A stretch of DNA of 64,000 nt, taken from positions 71,203 to 135,202 of the forward strand of contig CAKQHH010000002.1 in the NCBI GenBank assembly GCA_934234035.1, read 5' to 3'. The notes beneath the pieces are model-generated. The model did no database searches and was not told the DNA's origin. It saw only the letters and a list, made by a program, of their open reading frames with translations. The DNA is from an uncultured Clostridia bacterium (GTDB lineage: Bacteria > Bacillota > Clostridia > Peptostreptococcales > Anaerovoracaceae). Shown one piece after another: positions 16,308 through 24,932 of the stretch. Positions within the stretch are counted from its first letter, which is position 1, and each line of letters starts with the position of its first letter. A program made the translations under genes and the position numbers.

Positions 16308-19238
16308 ATGCTGAAGAAATCAACATTGCGTGAAATACGGTCCAGTCTGGGAAGATACCTGGCCATCCTGGCAATCGTCATGCTGGGAGTGGGGTTTTTC
16401 TGCGGCCTGAAATCCACCAAACCCGCCATGCTTGCCACCGCCAATCAGTACCTAAAGGATAACAAGCTGTACGATTACCAGCTGCAATCTACTTTGGGAC
16501 TGACGGAAAAGGATGCGGAGGCCGTCGCCAGACAGGACGATGTCGAAGCGGCGGAGGGTTCCGTCAGCGAGGACGTGCTCTTCCACTACGAAGGGCAAGA
16601 ATCCGATAAGGTGCTCCGTTTCCATTCCATCACCTCGAAGGTAAATACCATCCATCTGATGAAAGGCCGTCTGCCGAAGGCCAAGGATGAGTGCGTGGTG
16701 GATTACTATCTGGGGAACGACCTGATTGGCAAGAAAATCCTTATCTCCTCCCGGAACAGCAAGCACACCCGAGATTTGTTTTATCGGAAGGAGCTGAAGG
16801 TGGTGGGTACCGTCACCTCTCCGGTGTACCTGAACTTTGAGCGGGGCACCACCTCGCTGGGGGACGGCAAGGTTTCCGGCTTCGTGTATATGAACCGGGA
16901 TGCTTTTGACACGGATGTTTTCACCCAGATTGACGTGAAGCTGAAGAAGACCTACCCGATTTACTCCAAGAAGTACAAGAATTACATCGATGCCACCACC
17001 TCCGGAATGGAGGATCTCCTTGAGAACCGGGCGGAAATCCGGTACAAGGATATCGTGGCCAAAGCCACTCGAAAGTGGGAGAAGAACAAAGCCAAATACG
17101 CGAAGAATTACAACGATTTCCTAAAAGAAAAGGCGGACACCCAACAGAAACTCCGAGACAGCCATCGGAAGCTGACGAACAACAAAGTGAAGCTTCAGAA
17201 GAAGAGCAAGGAGCTGAAAAGCAAGGAAAAATCTCTGAAATCCAACCTGAAGAAGGTAGACAGCGGTATCCGGCAGGTGGACGGCGCCATTGAGCAAAGC
17301 AAAGCGGCGGGGGCGCCGGTGGATCGGCTCCTGGCGCAGAAGCAACAACTTCAGAATCAGAAGGGGAAGATTCAGGACGGACTCCTCCTTGTGAATAAGG
17401 GAAAGAGTCAGATCAAGAAAGGCAACCGGGAGATTCAAAAGGGTTTTGCGAAATACAACAAAGCCGTTGCCACGGCGGACAAGGAGTTCCGCGAGGCGGA
17501 GGAGAAGCTGGCGGATGCCAAGGTGAAGTTGGACGACGGGAAGAAGAAGATTTCCGACATCAAGAAGGCGGACACCTACGTGCTGGACCGAAATACCAAT
17601 ACGGGCTACGCTTGTTTTGAGAGCGACTCCTCCATCGTGGACGGAATCTGCAAGGTCTTCCCGATCTTCTTTTTCCTGGTCGCCGCCCTGGTATGCATGA
17701 CCACCATGACCCGAATGGTGGACGCTCAGCGGACGGAAATCGGGGTGCTGAAAGCGCTGGGATACAGCAACTCTTCCATCATCGGAAAATACCTGTTCTA
17801 TTCCTGCAGCGCGTCCCTCATCGGCGCCGTCGTCGGGCTTTTTGCCGGCGCCTACATCTTCCCGAAGGTCATCTGGAAAGGCTACGGCATGATGTACGAT
17901 TTCAACGCCCACCTGCAGTACGTTCTGAGCCCGAAGCTGTCCGTTGCGGCGGTGGGAGTTTCCCTGCTCTGCGCCGTCAGCGCCACCCTGCTCCCGTGTC
18001 TGGGGGATTTCCGGGAAGTGCCGGCGCAGCTGATTCGCCCCCGGGCACCGAAGAACGGCAAGCGAATTCTTTTGGAGCGGATTGGCTTCCTGTGGAACCG
18101 GTTCAGCTTCCTTCAGAAGGTCACCTTCCGGAACATCTTCCGCTACAAAAAACGCTTTCTCATGATGGTCATCGGAATCAGCGGCTGCACCGCCCTCCTG
18201 GTGGCCGGCCTGGGCATCCGGGATTCCATCCAGAACGTGGTGAATTTCCAGTTCGACGAAATCCAGAAATACGATTACGACGTCATTTTCGACAAGAACA
18301 TGACCGCCGAGAAGCAGAAGGCCTTCCGCAAGGATACCGCCGGCGACTACAAGGATATTCTCTTTGTCCATAAAAACAGTGCCGACATCCTCCACGGCGA
18401 TCAGGTGAAATCCGTCACCCTGATTGCTGCGGAATCCAACGGCTTCCGGCAGTTCGTGGATCTCCACAACCACGACGGCAAAGCCATTTCCTATCCGAAA
18501 ACGGGACAGGCGGTGATTTGCAAAAAGCTGGCCCGCACCTACAACCTTTCCGTAGGGGATGAAATCACCCTCCGAGACGAGAATCACCACCAAGGCAAGG
18601 TGAAAGTCAGCGGCATCTGCGAGAACTACATCTACAACTACGTATATATCACCCCGGAGACCTATCTGGACCTGTTCGGAACCGCAGCCTCCATCAAATC
18701 TGCCATGGTCCGCTCCGCTTCCGGCAGCGACAAGTCCGTGCACCAATCCGCCACAAAACTTCTGAAGCGGGATGAGGTGGCCGCAGTTTCCATCAACATG
18801 GACATGCGGGACCGGGTCAACAACATGATGAAAAGCTTGAACGCCATCGTTCTGGTGGTCATTCTCTCCGCCGGCGCACTGGCCTTCATCGTGCTGTACA
18901 ACCTGACCAATATCAACATCACCGAGCGAATCCGGGAGATTGCCACCATCAAGGTGCTGGGCTTCCGAAAAGGCGAAACCGCCGCCTATGTCTTCCGGGA
19001 GAACATTTTCCTCACGGGAATCAGCGCCCTGCTGGGCCTGGGCCTGGGCCGGATTCTCCTGGGATTCATCATCAGCCAGATTAACGTAGACCTGATTTCC
19101 TTCGATACCCGGATTACCGGCTTCAGCTACGCACTGGCGGTGATTCTCACCTTCGTCTTCGCCTTCATCGTGAGCATTGCCATGTCCCGGCGGCTGGAGA
19201 ACATCAGCATGACGGAGTCCCTGAAGAGCATCGAATAG
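16308..19238 (+). CDS. FtsX-type ABC permease with coiled-coil insert
   Basis: A 976-residue membrane protein. One helix lies near residues 17-35, followed by a long external part; a lysine-rich heptad-like coiled coil covers about residues 252-418. A first FtsX domain with three helices spans about 450-570, then a second external domain, then a second FtsX domain about 850-970. The last helix ends at SRRLENISMTESLKSIE. Such duplicated-FtsX permeases work with a MacB-type ATPase as mechanotransmitters that move lipids, peptides or cell-wall regulators rather than classic import cargo. The coiled coil suggests contact with an extracellular partner or the wall. The function is unassigned. The 86-bp repeat array starts 12 bases past the stop. 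Confidence 0.85.
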   Translation: MLKKSTLREIRSSLGRYLAILAIVMLGVGFFCGLKSTKPAMLATANQYLKDNKLYDYQLQSTLGLTEKDAEAVARQDDVEAAEGSVSEDVLFHYEGQESDKVLRFHSITSKVNTIHLMKGRLPKAKDECVVDYYLGNDLIGKKILISSRNSKHTRDLFYRKELKVVGTVTSPVYLNFERGTTSLGDGKVSGFVYMNRDAFDTDVFTQIDVKLKKTYPIYSKKYKNYIDATTSGMEDLLENRAEIRYKDIVAKATRKWEKNKAKYAKNYNDFLKEKADTQQKLRDSHRKLTNNKVKLQKKSKELKSKEKSLKSNLKKVDSGIRQVDGAIEQSKAAGAPVDRLLAQKQQLQNQKGKIQDGLLLVNKGKSQIKKGNREIQKGFAKYNKAVATADKEFREAEEKLADAKVKLDDGKKKISDIKKADTYVLDRNTNTGYACFESDSSIVDGICKVFPIFFFLVAALVCMTTMTRMVDAQRTEIGVLKALGYSNSSIIGKYLFYSCSASLIGAVVGLFAGAYIFPKVIWKGYGMMYDFNAHLQYVLSPKLSVAAVGVSLLCAVSATLLPCLGDFREVPAQLIRPRAPKNGKRILLERIGFLWNRFSFLQKVTFRNIFRYKKRFLMMVIGISGCTALLVAGLGIRDSIQNVVNFQFDEIQKYDYDVIFDKNMTAEKQKAFRKDTAGDYKDILFVHKNSADILHGDQVKSVTLIAAESNGFRQFVDLHNHDGKAISYPKTGQAVICKKLARTYNLSVGDEITLRDENHHQGKVKVSGICENYIYNYVYITPETYLDLFGTAASIKSAMVRSASGSDKSVHQSATKLLKRDEVAAVSINMDMRDRVNNMMKSLNAIVLVVILSAGALAFIVLYNLTNINITERIREIATIKVLGFRKGETAAYVFRENIFLTGISALLGLGLGRILLGFIISQINVDLISFDTRITGFSYALAVILTFVFAFIVSIAMSRRLENISMTESLKSIE

Positions 19239-19250
19239 CGGGCGACGTTC

Positions 19251-19977
19251 TTGCACCAAGTCTCAGCCGATTCCGAGGCAATTCTCCCGGGGGACTTGGT
19301 GCATCACCGACGCAATCAATGCGTTTCACGGATTTCTTGCACCAAGTCTCAGCCGATTCCGAGCCAATTCTTCCGGGAGACTTGGTGCATCACCGACGCA
19401 ATCAATGCGTTTTACGTCTTTCTTGCACCAAGTCTCAGCCGCTTCCAAGACAATTCTTCTGATGAACTTGGTGCATTGTCAACGCAATCAATTCGTTTCC
19501 CGGCTTTCTTGCACCAAGTCTCAGCCGATTCCGAGCCAATTCTTCTGGGGGACTTGGTGCATCACCGACGCAATCAATGCGTTTCACGTCTTTCTTGCAC
19601 CAAGTCTCAGCCGATTCCGAGCCAATTCTTCTGGGGGACTTGGTGCATCACCGACGCAATCAATGCGTTTCACGGCTTTCTTGCACCAAATCTCAGCCGA
19701 TTCCGAGCCAATTCTCCCGGGGGACTTGGTGCATCACCGACGCAATCAATGCGTTTCCAGGCTTTCTTGCACCAAGTCTCAGCCGATTCAGAGCCAATTC
19801 TTCTGGGGGACTTGGTGCATCACCGACGCAATCAATGCGTTTCACGGCTTTCTTGCACCAAATCTCAGCCGATTCCGAGCCAATTCTCCCGGGGGACTTG
19901 GTGCATCACCGACGCAATCAATGCGTTTCCAGGCTTTCTTGCACCAAGTCTCAGCCGATTCCGAGGCAAAAAGTAGG
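19251..19977. repeat. Array of 86-bp structured tandem repeats
   Basis: Eight complete units start at 19251, 19337, 19423, 19509, 19595, 19681, 19767 and 19853, exactly 86 bp apart, with a partial ninth from 19939. Each begins TTGCACCAAGTC. Within a unit, TGCACCAAGTC (offset 2-12) can pair with GACTTGGTGCA (offset 43-53), an 11-bp stem, and ACGCA/TGCGT pair around ATCAA at offset 60-74. The third unit is the most diverged. Units 1 and 9 share GAGGC where the inner units have GAGCC. No unique spacers exist between units, so it is not CRISPR. The unit has no stop codon in any forward frame, but 86 is not a multiple of three and no ribosome site is seen, so I do not call a protein. Confidence 0.9.
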
Positions 19978-20037
19978 AACCTGCATCCGGAAAGCAATCC
20001 AATCTTGAAGATGTGATTGCTTTCCGGATGCAGGTTC
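19977..20037. repeat. Long perfect inverted repeat (23-bp arms)
   Basis: Arms 19977-19999 and 20015-20037 are perfect complements, each beginning or ending with GAACCTGCATCC or its complement. The 15-base loop itself contains ATCTT/AAGAT. It lies directly behind the repeat array. It could end transcription from the ABC operon, though the T-run after it is poor, or be a small mobile palindrome. Confidence 0.75.
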
Positions 20038-20104
20038 TTTCATTGTATGGCTTCAAGCCTGTTTTGGCGGGTTTTGGCGGGTTTATCCGGCAAAACAAAT
20101 AAAC

Positions 20105-20475
20105 CACCCGCTATGTGGGTGCGCATTGGAGGTTATACCAAAAAAATCTCCTGTTTGATAAGCATGCGAATTTGAAATACAAATTCGGGAATAGGCACTT
20201 TTGGTCAGAAGGATATTATGTAAGCACTGTTGGTCTGAATGAGAGTACGATCAGAAAGTATATTCAGAAACAAGATAAAAAGGATATATTGAAAGATGAG
20301 CTTAGTGTTAAAGAGTACGAAGACCCGTTCAAGTAGTTAAGCCCCTTTAGGGGTAATGCCAAAGAAGCAATGGCAATGAGGCTTGAACGAAGTGAACGGC
20401 CCGCGCCTTTAGACGCGAGCCGGTAATAAAGGCTTATAGCCTCAGGGCGAACCACCCGTTATACGGGTGGCCCCG
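20105..20475 (+). mobile_element. IS200/IS605-family element remnant
   Basis: The left hairpin CACCC...GGGTG (20105-20121) and right hairpin CCACCCG/CGGGTGG (20452-20470) bracket a 3' fragment of a Y1 transposase (20148-20336). Between the fragment and the right end lies a run of small stems: CCCC/GGGG at 20342-20353, CGCG/CGCG at 20402-20417 and AGGCT/AGCCT at 20430-20442. Subterminal hairpins are how IS200/IS605 TnpA recognises its ends. The element lacks most of tnpA and any tnpB, so it cannot move by itself. Confidence 0.7.
20148..20336 (+). pseudogene. tnpA (Y1 transposase) 3' fragment
   Basis: About 62 codons match the C-terminal third of IS200/IS605 TnpA: LFDKHANLKYKFGNRHFW, EGYYVSTVGLNE and the tail LSVKEYEDPFK. 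The catalytic His-x-His motif and most of the N-terminal domain are missing, and the catalytic Tyr cannot be supported without the rest of the fold. The 5' portion was lost by internal deletion next to the left end. Confidence 0.8.
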
Positions 20476-20545
20476 ATTCTTTGGCGTCGGCAAATCGAGA
20501 TAATCCGGGGCGTGTTGGCGTGACATGACGGAGAAAAAAGGCTCT

Positions 20546-20803
20546 TCACTTTACAACAAGCGCAAACGCACAAGCGAATGCAGCAACTATTGCCGCAAGC
20601 ATAAGATAATTGCAATTTTTGAATTTGAAGAAATAAATTCCTGCAACAACGAGAATACAAACCAAGAGCACTTTTATTAAAGATGACAATAATATTCCGT
20701 TTTGTATCACTCCGGTGCATCCAAGGATACATAGGATTGGAATAAGGCATCCGAACATTACCAGAACTATCAAAAGGTTTCGCTTTGTCACGTTATCGTG
20801 CAA
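20546..20803 (-). CDS. Small hypothetical membrane protein
   Basis: An 85-residue open frame with two or three hydrophobic stretches (LLIVLVMFGCLIPILCIL; LLSSLIKVLLVCILVVAGIYFF; YLMLAAIVAAFACAFALVV). Its start would be TTG with only a weak upstream AGG. Base composition is more AT-rich than the neighbouring genes and it lies next to the IS remnant, so it may be acquired or spurious. I recognise no family. Confidence 0.35.
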   Translation of the reverse strand: MHDNVTKRNLLIVLVMFGCLIPILCILGCTGVIQNGILLSSLIKVLLVCILVVAGIYFFKFKNCNYLMLAAIVAAFACAFALVVK

Positions 20804-20836
20804 TTACCTATACTTTGTAATTGCTCCCCCTTTCCT

Positions 20837-21682
20837 CTACCTAATCTTCCCCAACCGGAACGCTTCAATCATTTCCTGTGTCAGCGCCGGCCGAACCGGG
20901 TTCATTTCCAGTTCCTCCCGAGAAATGAAGAAGGCGGTCTCCAGCTCTTCTTGGTCCAGGACGATGTGGTCGTCCCCGTCCACCTCGGCGGTGTAGCCGA
21001 TTTGCAGGTTTCCCGCAAAACCCCACGGCTGGGATCCGTAGTACCGGATGTTCTTGACCTTAAGCCCCACTTCTTCCATGACCTCCCGGGCCACGCATTC
21101 CTCTGCGGACTCCCCGATTTCCACGAAGCCGGCAATCAGTGCATACAAGTTGGTCTGCTTTCTGCCGTTGTAACGAGATACCAGCAGCTTGTCCTCATGG
21201 GTTACCGCCACCGTTACCGCCGGGTTGATGCGGGGAAAAATAAGATTTCCGCACTTCGGACAGCGCATCAGTCGTTCCTTCTCGCCGTATTCCGTCCGGG
21301 TTCCGCATCTTCCGCACATCCGATTGTTTTTGTACCACGCGTTCAGGTGCCCCGCCGTCATAGCGGCAAAGCACAGGTCTTTCGGTTTTCCCTTCCGAAG
21401 AATCCGAGAGGACCGATACTCATAGCCCTTTGGCAGGGTTACGCTGCATTCGCTCTTTGGCATAAAAAACCGGGTATCGTCAATGGAGAACAGGTAGACG
21501 CAATCCTCTTCCGCAAGTCCTGCATCTCTCGCTTTGGGAATTTCCAGCATTCCGTCTTCGGATTCCTTCATGCCGATTTCGCCGCTCTTCTCATCGAAAA
21601 GGAACAGCGCATCCTCTTCCCGCATCCGGATGTCCGGTCTGTAGTGATTATCAAATATTCTATCGCCGATTTCCTGTATCAT
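20837..21682 (-). CDS. nudC: NADH pyrophosphatase / NAD-cap hydrolase
   Basis: A 281-residue Nudix hydrolase of the NudC type. The four-cysteine zinc ribbon CGRCGTR...CPKCG lies mid-protein, followed by the Nudix box GFVEIGESAEECVAREVMEEVGL (20 or fewer residues per block: GFVEIGE, REVMEEVG) and the NADH-specific SQPWGFAGNLQIGY motif, in which proline positions of the usual SQPWPFPxSLM are altered. NudC splits NADH to NMNH and AMP and removes NAD caps from RNA. GCAGGAG precedes the ATG. It follows ribF on the same strand. Confidence 0.9.
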   Translation of the reverse strand: MIQEIGDRIFDNHYRPDIRMREEDALFLFDEKSGEIGMKESEDGMLEIPKARDAGLAEEDCVYLFSIDDTRFFMPKSECSVTLPKGYEYRSSRILRKGKPKDLCFAAMTAGHLNAWYKNNRMCGRCGTRTEYGEKERLMRCPKCGNLIFPRINPAVTVAVTHEDKLLVSRYNGRKQTNLYALIAGFVEIGESAEECVAREVMEEVGLKVKNIRYYGSQPWGFAGNLQIGYTAEVDGDDHIVLDQEELETAFFISREELEMNPVRPALTQEMIEAFRLGKIR

Positions 21683-21726
21683 CTATTTTAACTCCTGCTA
21701 AAAATATTTTCGGAATTTCTCTCCGC

Positions 21727-22650
21727 TTACAGTTCCGGGAATCCGTGCTCCCGATGGTACTGCCGCCCCTTTTCACAATCCGACGCAATCCGTTCCCGCA
21801 GTTCTTCCACGGAACCGAATTTCATCTCCGGCCGTTCCCACTTCAGGAACTCGATTCGGATATTCTTTCCGTACAGATCCCGATTCAGCCCATACACGTG
21901 GGTCTCGATGGATTTCTCAAACTCCCCGACGGTTGGTTTTACCCCCACATCGGTAATTCCCGGATATTTGACGCCGTCGATTTCCGCCAAAGTGTAGTAC
22001 ACCCCATTGGGCGGCGCAATTCGGTAGGCTTCGAACACCACGTTGGCCGTCGGGAAACCGATTCGGCCCCCCAGCTGCTTGCCGGGAATCACCTTTCCGG
22101 TGCAGTAGAAATTCCGGCCCAGGCACACCGATGCCCGTTCCATATCCCCTTCCGTAATCAGCCGGCGAACCAGGGTGGAGCTGACCACCATATCATCGAC
22201 ATACACCGGCTCATTCACCAGAACTTTCATCCCCAGGTCTTGGCCCATGCGGCGCATCAGATCCACATCTCCGGCCGCTTTCTTTCCGAACCGGAAATTG
22301 AATCCGCAGCACACCGCTCCGGCATGCAGGGTCTCCACCAAGATGCACCGGATAAAATCCTCTGCCGAGGTATTTCGAATTCTTTCGTCAAATGGAATAT
22401 CCACCACAACCTCAATCCCCAGGGACTGAAGCAGCGCCATTTTCTCCATCTCGGTGCAGATGAGGCTCACCTCTTTGCGGGTGTGGGTAGAAAAAGTAAA
22501 GCACACCGGCGTCCAGTTGTTCCGCTTTGCTTTTCGCACCGCACTCAGGAGAATCTCCCGGTGGCCGATATGAACCCCGTCGAAATTGCCCAGTGCCACC
22601 ACCGTCTGCCCATCGATTTTAACATCGTCTAACGAACGTATTACTTTCAT
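21727..22650 (-). CDS. ribF: Bifunctional riboflavin kinase / FAD synthetase
   Basis: A 307-residue enzyme making FMN and then FAD. The N-terminal nucleotidyltransferase domain shows ALGNFDGVHIGHREIL; the C-terminal flavokinase domain shows GRIGFPTANV, NGVYYTLAEIDG, GITDVGVKPTVG and ETHVYGLNRDLYGK. The ATG is one base beyond the truB stop (TAAGATG arrangement), so translation is probably coupled. It is the last gene of the long rimP-ribF run, before nudC. Confidence 0.95.
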   Translation of the reverse strand: MKVIRSLDDVKIDGQTVVALGNFDGVHIGHREILLSAVRKAKRNNWTPVCFTFSTHTRKEVSLICTEMEKMALLQSLGIEVVVDIPFDERIRNTSAEDFIRCILVETLHAGAVCCGFNFRFGKKAAGDVDLMRRMGQDLGMKVLVNEPVYVDDMVVSSTLVRRLITEGDMERASVCLGRNFYCTGKVIPGKQLGGRIGFPTANVVFEAYRIAPPNGVYYTLAEIDGVKYPGITDVGVKPTVGEFEKSIETHVYGLNRDLYGKNIRIEFLKWERPEMKFGSVEELRERIASDCEKGRQYHREHGFPEL

Positions 22651-22651
22651 C

Positions 22652-23581
22652 TTATCGTATCACCTTCTCCGGATATAACGTATTCTCCCGGAGAGTCGAA
22701 ATCCCCAGGAACTTCCCTTCCGGGTCGTACACCCGGTATTTATCCCCCAAGCGGGATCCTTCCTGCAGTGCCTCCGGAACCGCCGGCAGGGCAAGCACGT
22801 TCACGTATCCGGTATCAATTTCCCGGCCGTTGTAGTAGAACGGCACGGATTCCATGCTCTTCAGTTCGATTTTTCCCAGATGCACCAGCGTCTCATCCAT
22901 GGGAATCACGCAGCGCTCCAGCTCCTCATCGGTCATCTCCAAAATCTCCGGAAGCGTCCGCGCATCTTCCACCCGAAAACATCCGGATTGGGTTCGCTGA
23001 AGGGCGGTCATGGTGCCGCCGCAGCCCAGCTTTTTCCCGATATCGTCGCAGATGGTGCGGATGTAGGTTCCTTTGGAGCAGGTCACCCGAAAACGAACCC
23101 GGTTCTCCGCCGGCTTCACTTCCAGCGGCTGAATATCCGCTACGTAGATTTCCCGGGATTTGATTTCCACCTCTACCCCTTCTCGGGCATATTTGTACAG
23201 CGGTTTTCCGTTCACCTTCAAGGCGGAATATTTCGGCGGTATCTGAGTAATCCATCCCCTAAAAGAACAAATCGCTTGAATCACGTCCTCTTCCGACACG
23301 TCTACCGATTTCGTCTCCAGCACCGTGCCGGTAACGTCCAGCGTATCCGTCACCATGCCCAGCTTCATTTCCGCTTCGTAGGTCTTAAAATCGTCGTCGT
23401 AATATTCGATAATTCGAGTCGCCTTCCCAAAACACACCGGAAGCACCCCCGTGGCCATGGGATCCAGCGTTCCGGTATGCCCCACACGGCGAATGTGAAG
23501 CCGTCCCCGAAGTTTGGCCACCACATCCTGGGAGGTCCAGCCCTCCGGCTTATTGATATTCAGGATTCCGTTTTCAAACAT
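22652..23581 (-). CDS. truB: tRNA pseudouridine-55 synthase
   Basis: A 309-residue enzyme isomerising U55 in the tRNA T-loop. TruB motifs: GILNINKPEGWTSQDVV, VGHTGTLDPMATGVLPVC with the catalytic Asp, TYEAEMKLG, QIPPKYSALKVNGKPLYKYAR and CSKGTYIRTICDDIG. The start at 23581 overlaps the end of nrnA and is preceded by GGAGA; the extra upstream frame overlaps nrnA and is not needed. Confidence 0.95.
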   Translation of the reverse strand: MFENGILNINKPEGWTSQDVVAKLRGRLHIRRVGHTGTLDPMATGVLPVCFGKATRIIEYYDDDFKTYEAEMKLGMVTDTLDVTGTVLETKSVDVSEEDVIQAICSFRGWITQIPPKYSALKVNGKPLYKYAREGVEVEIKSREIYVADIQPLEVKPAENRVRFRVTCSKGTYIRTICDDIGKKLGCGGTMTALQRTQSGCFRVEDARTLPEILEMTDEELERCVIPMDETLVHLGKIELKSMESVPFYYNGREIDTGYVNVLALPAVPEALQEGSRLGDKYRVYDPEGKFLGISTLRENTLYPEKVIR

Positions 23582-23582
23582 A

Positions 23583-24557
23583 TTATTGATCTTTCTCCAC
23601 TTGCTCCACGAGCTTCTCTGTAATAATCGACATCGCCTCATCCAGCGGCTTCCGAATTCGGCAGCCTGCCGCCAAAACGTGTCCGCCGCCGCCTAAAGCA
23701 CCGGCCACTTCCGCCACGTTGATGTGGGACCGGGAACGGAGACTGCATCGAATCACCGCCGGTTCCGCTTCCTTCAGCAGACATCCCACCTCGACGCCAT
23801 CCACGCTCATGATATCCTGCACAAAACCTTCCGATTCGCTCAATTCACAGCCGGTCTCCCGGAGCATTTCCTGCGTCACGGCGGCCACAGCCACCTTATC
23901 CTCTCCGAACAGCTGAATACTGCTCATCACCAGAGAATGCAGGCGGATGGACCGCAGGGAATTGCGGTTGTAAATCAGGTTGCTGATTTTCTTGCAATTG
24001 AACCCCGGTACCCGGTGCAGCTGCGCCGCCATTTCGTGGGTGCGCGCCGTGGTGTTGGCATGCTGAAAATTCCCGGTATCCGTGGTGAGTGCGGTAAAAA
24101 TACCCTCCGCCATCGCAAGGTCGATTTCCACATTCATCGCTTCAATCAGAAGCTCAATCATCTCTCCCGTTGCCGCCGAGTCCGGTTCGATTCGGCCAAA
24201 ATCAAAATTCGGCTGTTCTCCGGTCACGCCGTGGTGGTCGATTACTGCTTTTACCGGGGCCGCCTCAAAGATTTCCTCTCGGCCCGGAATTCGGTTCATC
24301 CCGCAGCAATCCACCATGATGGCCAACTCCGGCCGGAAGTCCGGCTCGGAAACAATATTGTTTCCCGCCAGAAAGTCCAGATTTGCCGGCGTCGCTTCGC
24401 CGGTGACAATCACGGCGTTCTTGCCCATGAATTTCAGCGCAACGCAAAGAGCGGATGACGAGCCCAGGGCATCGCCATCCAAGTTTACGTGCGGCAGGAT
24501 TACGATGTGATCCAATCCTGCCAGTTTTTCTGCTATCTCTTTGTATGAATTCTTCAT
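23583..24557 (-). CDS. nrnA: DHH/DHHA1 phosphoesterase NrnA
   Basis: A 324-residue oligoribonuclease and pAp phosphatase. Metal motifs: HVNLDGDALGSS (DxD), MVDCCGMNR and the eponymous DHHGVT; the C-terminal DHHA1 domain carries GGGGHVLAAGC. It degrades 2- to 5-mers of RNA and recycles pAp. The ATG at 24557 lies in a TAATATG overlap with rbfA, so translation is coupled. The position between rbfA and truB is the usual Firmicutes one. Confidence 0.93.
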   Translation of the reverse strand: MKNSYKEIAEKLAGLDHIVILPHVNLDGDALGSSSALCVALKFMGKNAVIVTGEATPANLDFLAGNNIVSEPDFRPELAIMVDCCGMNRIPGREEIFEAAPVKAVIDHHGVTGEQPNFDFGRIEPDSAATGEMIELLIEAMNVEIDLAMAEGIFTALTTDTGNFQHANTTARTHEMAAQLHRVPGFNCKKISNLIYNRNSLRSIRLHSLVMSSIQLFGEDKVAVAAVTQEMLRETGCELSESEGFVQDIMSVDGVEVGCLLKEAEPAVIRCSLRSRSHINVAEVAGALGGGGHVLAAGCRIRKPLDEAMSIITEKLVEQVEKDQ

Positions 24558-24558
24558 A

Positions 24559-24930
24559 TTAGTTCTCGTTGTGAATTTCATCAATCAGCGCATCGATGTG
24601 CCGGCCGTAGTCCATAGAGGAATCGATTTTGAAAATCAACTCCGGCACGTGGCGCATCTTGATGTCCTTTCCGATGTTCTTCTTGAAGGTTCCTTTGGCC
24701 CGATTGAAGGCTTCCAGGACTTCCTTGTTCACTGCCTCTTTGTCCTCATCTGCGAGGGTCAGCGGTGTGATGTACACCGTGGCGAAACTGCCGTCCGCGG
24801 TGACATCCACACCGGAAATGGTGATAATTCTCGAGTTCAGTCTCGGATCCTTGATTCCGTTCACCAGCAGCTTGCTGATGCTCTTTTTAATCTCTTCCGA
24901 AACTCGTCCAATTCGATGATTTCTTCCCAT
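24559..24930 (-). CDS. rbfA: Ribosome-binding factor A
   Basis: A 123-residue KH-like protein needed for late 30S maturation. The family start MGRNHRIGRVSEEIKKSISKLL (partly quoted) and VYITPLTLADEDKEAV are clear. The ATG at 24930 is three bases past the infB stop with GAGGT inside the end of infB, pointing to coupled translation. Confidence 0.93.
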   Translation of the reverse strand: MGRNHRIGRVSEEIKKSISKLLVNGIKDPRLNSRIITISGVDVTADGSFATVYITPLTLADEDKEAVNKEVLEAFNRAKGTFKKNIGKDIKMRHVPELIFKIDSSMDYGRHIDALIDEIHNEN

Positions 24931-24932
24931 AA

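Noticed and set aside
19251-19977. CRISPR array
   Set aside because: Units abut directly with no unique spacers, the unit is too long, and no cas genes are near.
19251-20016. Proteins of 140-240 residues with repeats, readable in all three forward frames across the 86-bp array
   Set aside because: 86 is not a multiple of three, so each frame is only the same DNA read in turn; no start with a ribosome site, and composition is unlike real proteins here.
20115-20336. Intact small protein MGAHWR... as a gene
   Set aside because: Its first residues come from the IS left end; the rest is a transposase fragment, so it is a pseudogene.
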